Positions 12,290 to 22,394 of a DNA stretch of 64,000 nucleotides are shown here, piece by piece. Within the stretch, counting starts at the first letter, position 1. Every line of letters begins with the position of its first letter. The notes under the pieces are model-generated. The model was given only the letters and a program-made list of their open reading frames with translations, was not told the origin of the DNA and made no database searches. Both the position numbers and the translations under genes were made by a program. The DNA comes from Atherix ibis (Eukaryota; Arthropoda; Insecta; Diptera; Athericidae). Location: the NCBI GenBank assembly GCA_958298945.1, contig OY282606.1, forward strand, positions 86,373,696 through 86,437,695, written 5' to 3'.

Positions 12290-12800
12290 AAGAATTTTTT
12301 TTTTCTTGCAAAGTTATATAAGAAAAAGTCGAACGAATGTCATTTGACTTCAGCGAATCTCGAAATTATATGTCCTAAGAACTTTTCATGCAATAAACCC
12401 AAAATTTATTTTCTTGTGTGGCTTGTGGCGCTGTTCTTTTTCTAAATCACATATAGTTTACATTGAGGTAGTTTAAAATTTGGCTTGTTGTGTAGTTTGT
12501 GGCATCGTTTTATCTAAACCACATGGGTCACTACTCATCTTCAAGTTCAGACAAAAAATAGGTGATTATCGTACGGCCATAGCGCTCAGAATTGAATGTA
12601 GCGGTTTCTGATTATTTATTTTCACAGAAATATGGGCCAATGGTAATTTTAGACCAAAATGCACATAAGGCAGCTAAATTTTTTTTATAATACAATGGCT
12701 TCTTTATAATTACTTGTAAATTTTTGGATTATTTTACTTCCTAATAAATTCACTGGCAAGATCATATCTACTACTCTTAAAGCTATAACAGAATCAATAC
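12290..12800 (-). mobile_element. IS630/mariner-like relic
   Basis: Minus-strand traces of the transposase middle lie at 12560-12730: a decayed block matching VTVWCxxxxGIIGPYFF, followed by a stretch matching TVTxNSERY. The piece at 12340-12440 shares with the 42.5 kb relic the tract around AACTTTTCATGCAATAAACC and the words TGTGTGGCTT/GGCGC. No open frame remains. Confidence 0.45.
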
Positions 12801-14320
12801 TTTTATAGTAAGTTTTTATAATTTTTAAGCATTATTTATTTATTAAATAATCTATAATATAATATAGCAAAAATTAATATAAATAAATTTAACTTTTAAT
12901 AACAAATATGCTTAACCGCTGTTAAATGGTAGACCTGTACTTTCCAAATGGCAAATTGAATAATTCCTTTATTCTGAATTGGTAAATTTTTCTTAAATAT
13001 TATATTGTAATTTTTTGAATACTTGTTTTTTTTTAAATTTATATCTAAATATAAAAAACCTATTAAATGAGCAAAAAAAATTTATAAACATCCAAAATGT
13101 GAATAGTTTCTTATTTTAATTGTAGCGATTATCCCTCAGAGAAGTTTTTTTTTTTTAGAATTTGCTCCATGATTTTATTCAATTTCAAAATAAACAACAA
13201 TTCAATTTGATTATGTAAAAATATCTGAATTTATTATTATCAAAGCCATCTGAAATCGATAACTTCATAAATTTGCCGGCAATTGCATCAAATACAAGTG
13301 CGCACGCCAATATCAATTCCGTATGCAAATGAAGCCGACAGTTTGTTGACTTATCCCATTCGTTCATTGGCCAAGTACGTGCATAATAACTTCAGGTAAT
13401 ATTACACAATACGATCAATTCTGAATAAATAGTCATTAAAATAAAATAAAAAATAAAGAATAATATGAATAGTAATGATGTAATAATAATAAAAAGAATA
13501 ATATTATTTGGATTGATAGAGTCCTCCATTTTATTATAATCGGTAATGGCCGCGAAGTATTATTATGAATACGAGTACATTAACATTCGATCTTGAACTT
13601 TATTGATAATCATAGTTAATGAATTTTTAAACAATTTCCGTATTTATTGGCATATTTGGTAAAATATAAGCATTTTTAGAGAATTTATTTTTCATTTTTT
13701 GTTTTGTTAACTTCTCGTAACCTCAAAATCTTCTAGAATAATTATTGTCAACTTTGGAAGGACTCCAATATTCATAAATATTCAATTATTTTTGCAAACA
13801 TTTCATGTTCATACTTTGAAGAGAACACAGATTTGGTTGTACTATAAAACTGGGCTTGAATTATGAAAACAGACTACGCTTAATATGAGGGAATAGTAAT
13901 TTTTTCTCTAAAATAGCCCAGACTAATGACATCTAAAATTTGGTCTTGAAAATTTAAGCAACTACCAGGTGTATAAGCTTAAATACGCTATTTTTTAGTC
14001 AAAAAAAAACCACTTTTTTCACGACTAAAAAATAGCAAAAAAAGAAAGGCGTCTTTTGAATTCCCCGAGAATAGGTGCTTTTGATCCTGGGAGATTCAAA
14101 TGAGGTGAACAAGTAGGCTGGAAAATTATAGAAGTTCATTTTTCCTACTAAAACTTATTACCAAAGATTGTCGTATTACAGTGGGCACTGTTATTGTGGA
14201 GCAAACACGTATCTACAATAACCGACTTGATGCGAAGAACCCTTTTTGTTTACTGTTTGTCATGAAGCCCAGTTGATAAATGCATGACGCGTAATCACGT
14301 TGTGCCAAATTATGTCTACA
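12800..14320. other. AT-rich intron sequence, nothing recognised
   Basis: Part of the large intron. No exon, repeat end or RNA gene that I can support. Confidence 0.4.
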
Positions 14321-14323
14321 ATA

Positions 14324-15610
14324 CCAGGTGTATAAGCTTAAATCCCTTGTTTTTCAGTCAAAAAAACATATGTTTTTTTGATAGAAATCAAAAACAAATT
14401 TATTCAAAGTACTTTCCCTCACTAGCTACACATTTTTCCCATCTCTCGGGCAATTTGGAGATACCACCACATCAAAAAAATTCCTTCCCTTTCGAGGCAA
14501 ACCACTCATCAAGCCATTTTCGAACGTCTTCGTAAGAATCGAAGTGCTGCTCAGCGAGCGCGTGGCCCTTCGACGAAAACAGGTGGTAGTCGGAAGGGGC
14601 CAGGTCTGGTGAATAAGCGGGGTGGGGTAGCACCTCCCTGTTGAGTGTCTCCAAGTAGTTTCGGACCATTTTTGACGTGTGCGATGGTGCGTTGTCGTGG
14701 AGGAAAATCAGCTTGTCATGTCTTTGTTGATAATCCGTCCTTCTTTCACGCAGAGCACGGTGAAATTTGATCAGTTGTTGGTGGTAGCGGTGGAAATTGA
14801 TAGTTTCACCAGGTTCCAACATCTCATAGTGGACGATACCCTGATGATCCCACCAAACGCACAGCATCGTCTTCCGTCAGAAGCAATTTCGTCTTGGGGA
14901 AGATGTTGATGGTTGACCGGAATTAACCCACGATTTCTTGCATTTAGAATTCTCGAAATATATCTACTTTTCATCGCCTGTCACAATCCGATGCAGGAAC
15001 GACTTTCTTTTTTATCTCGCGAGCAAGATATGGCATGCGTTTTGACGTCGCTCCATCTGCCTATCGTTTAATCCATGCGGAACCTATTTTCCGATCTTTT
15101 CAATCTTCTCCATAGTACGCAGACGCATGGAAATGGTTGGTTGAGTAACACCCAATTGCTCCGCGAGCATTTTTTGCGATTGGGTATCGTCTTCGTCCAA
15201 AAACACCTGCAATTAATGATCCTCAACCTTCCTATGCCGATTTTTACGCTTTTTGTCCCACAAGTCAAAATTGCCATCTTTGAACCGACGAAGCCAATCT
15301 CGGCACGTTGTTTCCGATAAAGCACTGTCACCATAAACCTCCATAAGCATTTAATGCGATGTGGCAGCCAATTTCTTCAAATTGAAGCAGAAAAACACAG
15401 CTTCCCGCATATACTCTTTTTCTGGCACAAAACTAGATATGGTTACCAAATGAATAATGTATGTTGTTGTACGAAATTGCTGACAATGTGCACTGATTAA
15501 TGTTGACAGATGTCAAACTCATAAAAAAAAGTATGGCGTGCCCATGGTAGCTTAATACGCTCACTCACGCCATCTATGACCAAACAGCGAATTTAGGCGA
15601 ATACACCTGG
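14324..15610 (-). mobile_element. Mos1-like (mauritiana) mariner, copy 1
   Basis: The left end CCAGGTGTATAAGCTTAAAT at 14324 and the right end ACACCTGG at 15610 are flanked by TA (14322-14323 and 15611-15612). Minus-strand transposase blocks: MLCVWWDHQGIVHYE, FLHDNAPSHTSKMV and HPAYSPDLAPSDYHLF, ending in WLDEWFASKGKEFF. There are 34 residues between the second and third catalytic Asp, the mariner D34D spacing. The order and motifs match the mauritiana subfamily typified by Drosophila Mos1. Frameshifts split the N-terminal half (pieces at 14974-14771 and 15334-15068), so it is inactive. At 1287 bp it is nearly full length. Confidence 0.9.
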
Positions 15611-16605
15611 TATAAGAGAGAAGTTCCTTGTCGGTGGCTCTTAGAACAGCTCCTCGGTGACAATCCTTTGGATATTATAGACATTACTAAAATGGTGTCT
15701 TTTTAAGTGTTATTTTTTTTATCTTGGGGAACAAAATTATGTCACACAAACTTGGATCAGAAAATTATCGTTGGCGGGTGAGAGGTGGGGGGGTGATATT
15801 TAGTTTGGATAAAAATCACAGCACAGCCTTTCTATGACAAAAACGCGTTGATAAGAATGAGTATGTGATAGATTGCGTTCTCAATGTCCGATTTGATCCG
15901 AAGCCCCTTTTTGGAGCCTTTCAAGGACTTCTTTTTCATCTCTTATATTAGTCGTCGGTCTGTCCTTACAAGATAGAACTCAATCGTTTCTTATTTTCAT
16001 AGGTTTTCGATGTTAAAAGTCTTCATGAGTAAATGTTTCTGGGTCCTCCCAAAAAATCGTATCTCGATAAAAAATTTGATGGCACATAATTGCACCAAAT
16101 TTCGCTATTCCATTTTTAAGGAGGATTATCGTCTAATTACTTTTCTGTCACACCTTGAGCACAAAAAATAGTACATAAACATTTAAAACTATTAAATTGA
16201 TTTCATTTACAATATTGTTTTTTTATTTACAATATTTAAAAATCTTCAATTAAAGTAAATTTGGTTAAATATCTCTTATTAAAAAAAAAATGTTAACCAA
16301 ATTAATGAATATTTCGATTATCTAAAAAATTGTTAGTTTTGTTTAACTAAAGACACAAGAGATATGTCAAAAAACATTTAATTGTATAATAATAGTCTGA
16401 AGGACTTTTTGGAAAAATTCCAAATGACAATTTATACAAATTGACTTATTTTAAAATTACCGCCTTCAACTCTTTAAAGGAAATACACTCAAATGAACTC
16501 AAAACATGAATGCATGAAAAATTAATTAAAATTGGTTCAATCGGTTAACAACTAAATAAAAATACAATACAAATTTGAGTACATAATTGGAATTTAAATT
16601 AGAAA

Positions 16606-16623
16606 ATAATAATAATAATAATA
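16606..16623. repeat. Short AAT microsatellite
   Basis: A run of about six AAT units in the insulin-like gene's intron, 280 bp upstream of the A-chain exon. Probably slippage-prone and of no known function. Confidence 0.6.
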
Positions 16624-16906
16624 GGCGTCTAATGAACTTGTTTCAAATTTGTTGCAAGTTGAATGGCTTTATTTGTTGCTGGTTTGCACGTTTGTTAATT
16701 TCAATGGCCGCACGCCCATGACCGGTGTTGCGATGTTGAACGAAAATTGAATGCTCGATTTTAAATGAAAGTTGAATGACTCCTCTGTAAAAAAAAAAAT
16801 TCGTACACAAATTATAATATATTCAAAGTAGCATAATTTCCGATATAGTAAAACTGATAATTAATTAATCCATAAATAATAACCGAAATTTTCTTATTTT
16901 CGCCAG

Positions 16907-17184
16907 GTATCGAACACAAATACGATAGGAACATTGTGATGGTGCGACGTAACAATTATCCAGCATATGGTTATCTGGTAATGGATCATCATTTGGCTAA
17001 AAATTTACAAAAACTCAACGATACAGACTATTCGATAACACGCATGAAGCCATCCCGGAGAAGGCACATTGCTAAGCTTATGCATCAAGTGCAGAAAAAC
17101 TCCCGACATAAGCGTCAGTCCAGAAAAAAGCATCATGTGCCTTACTGTTGCCAGCATGAATGCCGGGCGGAACATTTTTGCTGA
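16907..17184 (+). CDS. Insulin/relaxin-like prohormone, C-peptide and A-chain exon
   Basis: The exon begins after CGCCAG (AG at 16905-16906) and completes the glycine codon split with the upstream exon. It encodes a long basic connecting region (RRNNYPAYGYLVMDHH, then MKPSRRRHIAKLMHQ), convertase-type sites (RHKR and SRKK) and a short A-chain-like tail HHVPYCCQHECRAEHFC before TGA at 17182-17184. The CC-x3-C core is the insulin-superfamily A-chain signature, but the last spacing is x5 rather than the usual x8. With the B-chain cysteines this supplies the six expected cysteines. The precursor is about 170 residues if the four-residue first exon is right. A poly(A) signal AATAAA sits at 17273-17278. 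I infer a secreted two-chain hormone, possibly gonadulin-like. The subfamily is not proven. Confidence 0.62.
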
Positions 17185-17272
17185 AAATATTTTGAAAGGC
17201 ATCCTGATCGCCGCCTTCAGTATTAATAAGTAAACACGTCTTTTTTTCTGTAAATAATTATCTTTATACTGA

Positions 17273-17278
17273 AATAAA
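17273..17278 (+). terminator. Poly(A) signal of the insulin-like gene
   Basis: AATAAA 89 bases after the stop codon of the A-chain exon, in a suitable position for cleavage and polyadenylation. Confidence 0.55.
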
Positions 17279-17639
17279 TTATTTTTGTAATTAAAATTAA
17301 TAGAAAATTTTGTGTTTTTACTACTTTTTTCCTTAAAGAATTAATGGAAAAAAATGAGTTGTTATTTGCCATGGCGCAATCATCATTAATGACTACTATA
17401 TAATAAAAAAAAAGAAATGGTTATGCTCTGAGGTGTATGGTACAGAGTGTTCTTAAGTTAAATTTATGTTGGTAAAAGAGCCTTGATTTTTGTTCTATTT
17501 AAAATATCCACAAACAAGTAAATATATTCTTCATTTGTCGATGTAAAACATGTGAATCTAAGGTAAATAACATTTCACGTACAATTTTCTAAGCACAAGC
17601 TTATAATAAATCAAACTACTACCATGTTCATGTATGTAA

Positions 17640-18780
17640 GTCCAGCCCAGTGACCTTCCACGTAATTTTAGGCACATCCAAACTAACTTGACTGATCAGA
17701 CATGTTACCTTAGGTATATAATAATCAATTTAAATGACCCACTCTCCCTACATAATTTGAAGGACATACCTGCCACCAAGCTTACTGACTCCCACGTGAC
17801 TGTATATAAATATTACTTAAGGAAACCGAAACTACAGGGAAACCTGGGCGCATTAAATTTACGGTTGACCTTTTTTCAAATAAATGTAAATAAATAAGAC
17901 CAAACACCTAGATTTAATTTAGGGATCAATTATCTTAACAAAATTTCGAGGTTAATGACCTTGATGATATTTTAATGTCAATGACCTTGACCGATTTGTG
18001 AATTCAATGACCTTGACCCATATATGAACAGAAGTCAATAACCGCGACTTTGAGTTGTGTTTATGTTAAAATATGCTTACCTAGAATGGAGGGGTTCCAT
18101 TAACCTTGGTTTGTGTAACCCTGGAATTGTGTGGGGATCATTGAATTGAGCTTATATGTGTGTTGAGATAACTTTTGTGTTCAGTTAACTTGCGTTGCTT
18201 GTGCCTAGAATAACGTCGGTTGACATTGATTTTATTTTGCCCGTACAAATGGTGTCTCGAAAATTCAATAACCTCGATTTGGAATTAAATAATCTTGTTG
18301 TGTTGATAGATAAAATAATGTGAAGGTTATATGCGCTTATTTTGTATGTACATTACGATAAGTTAAGGTGTAAATAACGTTATTTTGAATAGAATTGAAA
18401 TATAATTACGTAGTTTGTTAATAAGCTCAGTTAGTATAAGTAATTCTAATTATTTGATATTTAATTACCTATTTTTCTGATGCCTTAAATGGCGTGGGTT
18501 GTTAATAATTCACTTTGTTCTCATAGTTTATTTTGCATATACTTAAGGTTAGTTGCGAATGCGATTGATTACCTTAGTTTGCCTTTGAGTAGTATTATTT
18601 GAGAGGTCAATGCGTTAGGTTTGTTTTGTATGGACCAGCAGTAGAATTAACTTAAGAATAAATTATTCCTTTTTTTTATATAAAAATAGTTTTTAGTGAA
18701 GGTATAATTGCCTTGAAGTTTATGTGCCCAGGTTTGTGTTAGTATAAATTTAAAGCTTATTTTTTTAAAAAATAATTATA
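17640..18780. repeat. Diverged array of GACCTTG/AACCTTG motifs
   Basis: The block is less AT-rich than its flanks and repeats words such as AATGACCTTGA, TTAACCTTGG, TTCAATAACCTCGA and ATAATCTTG. The clearest part has TGACCTTGA at 17956, 17982 and 18008, exactly 26 bases apart, with a degenerate fourth unit near 18039. It looks like an old minisatellite. TGACCTTGA is also the complement of TCAAGGTCA, the monomer site of FTZ-F1/ERR-type nuclear receptors, so a regulatory role is possible but inferred. Confidence 0.5.
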
Positions 18781-19136
18781 CAATTTCTTAGTTTCTTTAC
18801 CCTATAAATGTTTAAGACTGTTATGCATGGAAAGTTAAGAACATACTTAAAATTATCAAAATATTAATAGTTTATAATAAAAAATGTATTTTCTTATTAT
18901 TTTTGGATATAATTTTAATTTATTTAATATAATTTTTGGTTATTATCCATGAATATAAAATGTGTACCGCACAAATCCGTATTAACATTTGTAGTGTTTA
19001 ATCAAATTGCATGCACTTATTGTAAGATTCCTTTTCGAGTTCAGATCTAATTCAACAAAAAAATGGGGGGGGGGAGGAACGAATTTTTTATTGTTAAAAG
19101 TATTGAATTAATTTTTAGTATTATGTAATATCATAT

Positions 19137-19325
19137 TTAAATAATTTGTGGTTGAACTGATAAATATTTTCGAACTGCATTACCATGGCATTTGTTGATC
19201 CGATTCTCGTATAACAGTTTTAACATAAACTGTTCTACAAGTCGGATTGTCAAAGTTACTGTGAGACGAGTTATTTTTATTGCAGGAACAGCTGTTATTG
19301 CACCAACACCAATAGTATATGCCAT
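19137..19325 (-). CDS. Unrecognised small ORF, divergent from the DPM2-like gene
   Basis: The minus-strand frame of 62 codons starts MAYTIGVGAITAVPAIKITR and ends GNAVRKYLSVQPQII. It lies head-to-head with the DPM2-like gene, 165 bases upstream of that ATG. The N-terminal half is hydrophobic and the C-terminal half basic, and the composition is less Lys/Asn/Phe-heavy than random frames in this DNA. The frame also stays open upstream to about 19397, so it could be a later exon rather than a complete gene. I do not recognise a family, and chance is a real possibility. Confidence 0.2.
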   Translation of the reverse strand: MAYTIGVGAITAVPAIKITRLTVTLTIRLVEQFMLKLLYENRINKCHGNAVRKYLSVQPQII

Positions 19326-19490
19326 TGCCTTAGCGGCATTTCGGATACAATAACTTTGATAAAACGAAAAGAATTTATCGCGTTATTCTCCTTTAAACAA
19401 AGTTGATTCGATTTAATTAGATTGGAAGCAAACGTGGGTTAACTGTGGCTTGGCTATCGACATTAGAGCTGATGAGAAGAATCGTCTCGT

Positions 19491-19794
19491 ATGGCGGCTG
19501 ATGCTCTTGTTGGCAAGTTAATTATGTGCGTAGCCGGAGCGCTGTTCGCTTATTACTTTTTTTGGATATCAATTTTACCATTTATGCTAATCGAAAAAGG
19601 TAATTTTTTCTCCATTATTTTTAATCGGAAATAAATGCATGTCCGTACTTTTTTTTTAAGATAATTGGCTTCATTCGATCTTTCCTCCAATTGGTTATGC
19701 GTTTGGGATTCCAGCGTGCTTCGGGATTCTATTCATCGGTGGATTGTCCGCATTTACATTATACAAATTACGACAGCCGGTGAAAGACTGTTAA
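19491..19794 (+). CDS. DPM2: DPM2-like dolichol-phosphate mannose synthase subunit 2
   Basis: Two exons, 19491-19599 and 19661-19794, are joined across a 61-base GT-AG intron in phase 1. They encode 80 residues against 84 in human DPM2. The first exon gives MAADALVGKLIMCVAGALFA and a first membrane segment running through YYFFWISILPFML. The second gives DNWLHSIFPPIGYAFGIPAC, then a second membrane segment (CFGILFIGGLSAFTLY) and a basic tail KLRQPVKDC. The hairpin of two membrane segments, the YY..W....PF and F.P..YA..IP motifs and the length match the DPM2 family. DPM2 sits in the ER membrane, stabilises the catalytic subunit DPM1 with DPM3, and supports synthesis of dolichol-phosphate mannose for N-glycans, GPI anchors and O-mannosylation. 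It was missed by plain ORF reading because both exons are short. Confidence 0.85.
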
Positions 19795-20681
19795 AGTCTG
19801 GTTCTTATCAGATAGGAAAACAAAAAAAAATCGATTTTTAAGCGGCAAATCTATTTGCGGAAAAAGTAGAACCTTAGAAGGTCGTCACTTTTAGTAAAAT
19901 AACTTATTGGATTCAATTTAGTAACAAAACAGATCATCTTTCATGTCAACAAAAATATTGATTATAATTGAAAAAAAATAGAAAACTATTGGGAAAAGAA
20001 AACTTTGTCAACAGTGATAATAATTAAATTGAGCATCGTTAGAGGAAGTGTCTGTGGTGTGGAGTGTTGGAAATTAATTGCCAGCACATCTAATAGTCGG
20101 ACTTGTTTATTTAATTAATTAGCCGCTCGTTTTTGATTTTTTGTTTTATGTTTTTTTTGTATCCTTTTTTTTAATGTTTGTTGCGCTTATAATCATCATT
20201 GAATCCCAGATTTGGTCACGGGATAACAACACGAGATAAAAGTTAATTTAGTGTCAGAATCAGTTTTAAACTTGACCGCATCACCATCAACGTATCGTGT
20301 TTATTTGCTTGATTTTGAAAATCGCGAATTGAAAAATTGTTTGTATTGCAAAAAACGAGAGAAAAAACATAAACAAAACACAAAAAAAGAAAAATTTATT
20401 ATTTTTAGCGCGATACTCTTGCGCAATACATTATCGAACAAGTGAGTCGCGCATGCTTTCATTATCAGTCGTGAATAAGTTGTCGGTGTATTAGGACAAT
20501 CGCGCACTCAAATCGGACAATTGCTCTTAAAAAGCGTAAAACTAGCACGTTTTCGTTACAGAATAACGTGAAATTTTTCAAAAAAGTATAATCGAAATTC
20601 TTTCAAAAAAACGAATCGAACTTGTACAAATCAAATACGAAAATAGATTCGTTTAAGATACCGTGTAGTAAAAAGGCTAAG

Positions 20682-21332
20682 ATGACGTCGCAATGGCTAG
20701 TGATTGGAATATCGGGAGTAACGTGCGGTGGTAAATCCACACTAGCCGCATCCCTTTACGATTTCTTCACAAAATTTCGAAATAATAAAATTCTGCGAAC
20801 AAATCTGTACGTAGGGGAGACGCACGTCGTTAGCCAAGATGATTACTTTCTGCCAAAAGACGATCCACGACACAAAAGGATCGAATGTTTGAATCATATC
20901 AATTGGGAGGTGTTGAGCGCCATCGATATGGATAAGATGATAGCCGATGTTCAAGACATTCTAAAAGACGACTTCATACTCTATGACAAAACCAACGAAA
21001 CAACGACATTCCAAGACCCAGAGCAGCAACAACACCAGGTCAACATTTTGATTGTCGAAGGATTCCTGATATTTAATCATAAACAACTACGAGATCTTTG
21101 CCAGGTGAAATTTCATATTCATTTACCGTATGAAAAGTGCTACGAAAGAAGAAAAGCGCGGGTGTACGATCCAGCCGATGTTGTTGGCTACTTTGAAATG
21201 TGCGTCTGGCCACTGTATGAGCGTCATTTTCGAGAATACAACGAAGTCGAAAATGTCATATTCCTCAACGGTGATATTACCAAGGAGCGAATCTTTAAGT
21301 TCGCACTCAACTGCATCAATAACTATTTTTAG
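20682..21332 (+). CDS. NMRK1: Nicotinamide riboside kinase
   Basis: An intronless frame of 216 residues. I chose the ATG at 20682 (GCTAAGATGACG, good context) over the frame's upstream extension, which has no ATG. The P-loop GVTCGGKST covers residues 12-20, and the catalytic/substrate motif QDDYF lies at 52-56. NINWEVLSAIDMDKM-type sequence follows (here HINWEVLSAIDMDKM), then the hydrophobic strand VNILIVEGFLIFN, a lid-like RRKARVYDPADVVGYFE and the family signature CVWPLYERHF. These identify the NRK family of the P-loop nucleoside kinases, which phosphorylate nicotinamide riboside to NMN in cytosolic NAD+ salvage. The length is slightly above the human enzyme. The gene lies 0.9 kb downstream of the DPM2-like gene on the same strand and is followed by AATAAA near 21450. 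No broken or missing key residue seen. Confidence 0.9.
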   Translation: MTSQWLVIGISGVTCGGKSTLAASLYDFFTKFRNNKILRTNLYVGETHVVSQDDYFLPKDDPRHKRIECLNHINWEVLSAIDMDKMIADVQDILKDDFILYDKTNETTTFQDPEQQQHQVNILIVEGFLIFNHKQLRDLCQVKFHIHLPYEKCYERRKARVYDPADVVGYFEMCVWPLYERHFREYNEVENVIFLNGDITKERIFKFALNCINNYF

Positions 21333-21479
21333 ATAAGTTCCTGTACAATTTCTAGACTAGTTCCTCGATAAAATTTAGTCTTCTTTCTGATCGATCATTT
21401 CGTTCACCGCGAATGCGATTCAGTGTAGACCAAAATCTTTAAAAAATTAATAAAATAATTTAAATAAATAGAAAAATGT

Positions 21480-22390
21480 GAACAAAAATTAATATATAAT
21501 AAAAAAAAAATCCCGGGAAAAAAATTTGAACTGGGAGAAAATCAAGTGGGAAATTTTGGCTAAAAGTTACTATCCGTAGTGGGATTTAAAAAAAAAATAG
21601 GAATAATGATTTTTTTGTACTAATTTCAGTTTTACAAATCAAAAGAAAATTTGTATAATAATTAAATGGTAGACATTATAAGTGTGTATTTATAAAAGTA
21701 GAGATTTATTTTTAATCAAATTAAAAAAAAATTTAATACCATTAAAAAAAAATGAATAAAAATTATATAAGTTAAACGACCAAAAAATAAATTATAAACA
21801 TCCTTTTTGCTTTGTCCGAAAAAGAAAGTTTTGCTATAAAGAGGAGATATTTTTGTTAAAAAAAAAATATTCAAATTGCAAAATTTAAAAAAAAATAATT
21901 TTACAGAAAAAAATTAAATAAAATTCAATGGAATCAAAACTAAAAATCAATCTTTTTTTACGAAAATAATTTAACTAAAAGGATTTAAAAAAAATAAAAA
22001 TCTCAAACTTAAAAAAAAATAATTTTACAGAAAAAAATTAAATAAAATTCAATAAAATTTATTATGAAATAAAACAGGAAAGAACTTATGGAATAATACA
22101 GGAAGAACATTCTTCGTTATTCTTTTAAGTAATTTTTTTTCATATTTTTTAAATTTAAATTTTATAGTGCAATTATTCTCTTAAAATTTTTGTTGCCTAA
22201 ATTTAATTTTTCTTACACACGAAATATGGGAAGTTTTGCTGTGGGTTAAGGTACCCCCTTTCGAAGTGAATTTACGCTAAAACCCACCGTAATTCGAATC
22301 TCACAGAAGGGAACCCTTCTAGGACCCAAACTAATTTTGAATTATTTCTGAACCTTTAAATATTTGTGCTTTTTTTAAAATAATTTATTA
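21480..22390. other. AT-rich spacer between kinase gene and minisatellite
   Basis: AT-rich, with a repeated tract ATTTTACAGAAAAAAATTAA at about 21898 and 22022 (a roughly 125-base local duplication). A GC-richer patch lies at 22230-22330. No gene seen. Confidence 0.45.
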
Positions 22391-22394
22391 AAAA

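Larger units (their letters stand above)
10182..16906 (+). other. Large intron of the insulin-like gene
   Basis: GT at 10182 and AG at 16905-16906 (TTTTCTTATTTTCGCCAG) define a phase-1 intron of about 6.7 kb, assuming no extra exon between. It contains two mariner copies (11113-12005 and 14324-15610) and an older relic near 12.3-12.8 kb, all with transposase on the minus strand, opposite to the host gene. The rest is AT-rich and shows no exon I can support. Confidence 0.5.

Noticed and set aside
20251..20445. 64-codon plus-strand frame before the kinase gene
   Set aside because: It starts at a GTG, is Lys-rich at the end and lies in the likely 5' UTR of the kinase transcript. No support for coding.
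22230..22330. tRNA-like segment with AATTCGAATCTC
   Set aside because: Only a B-box-like word is present; no A-box at the right distance and no cloverleaf.
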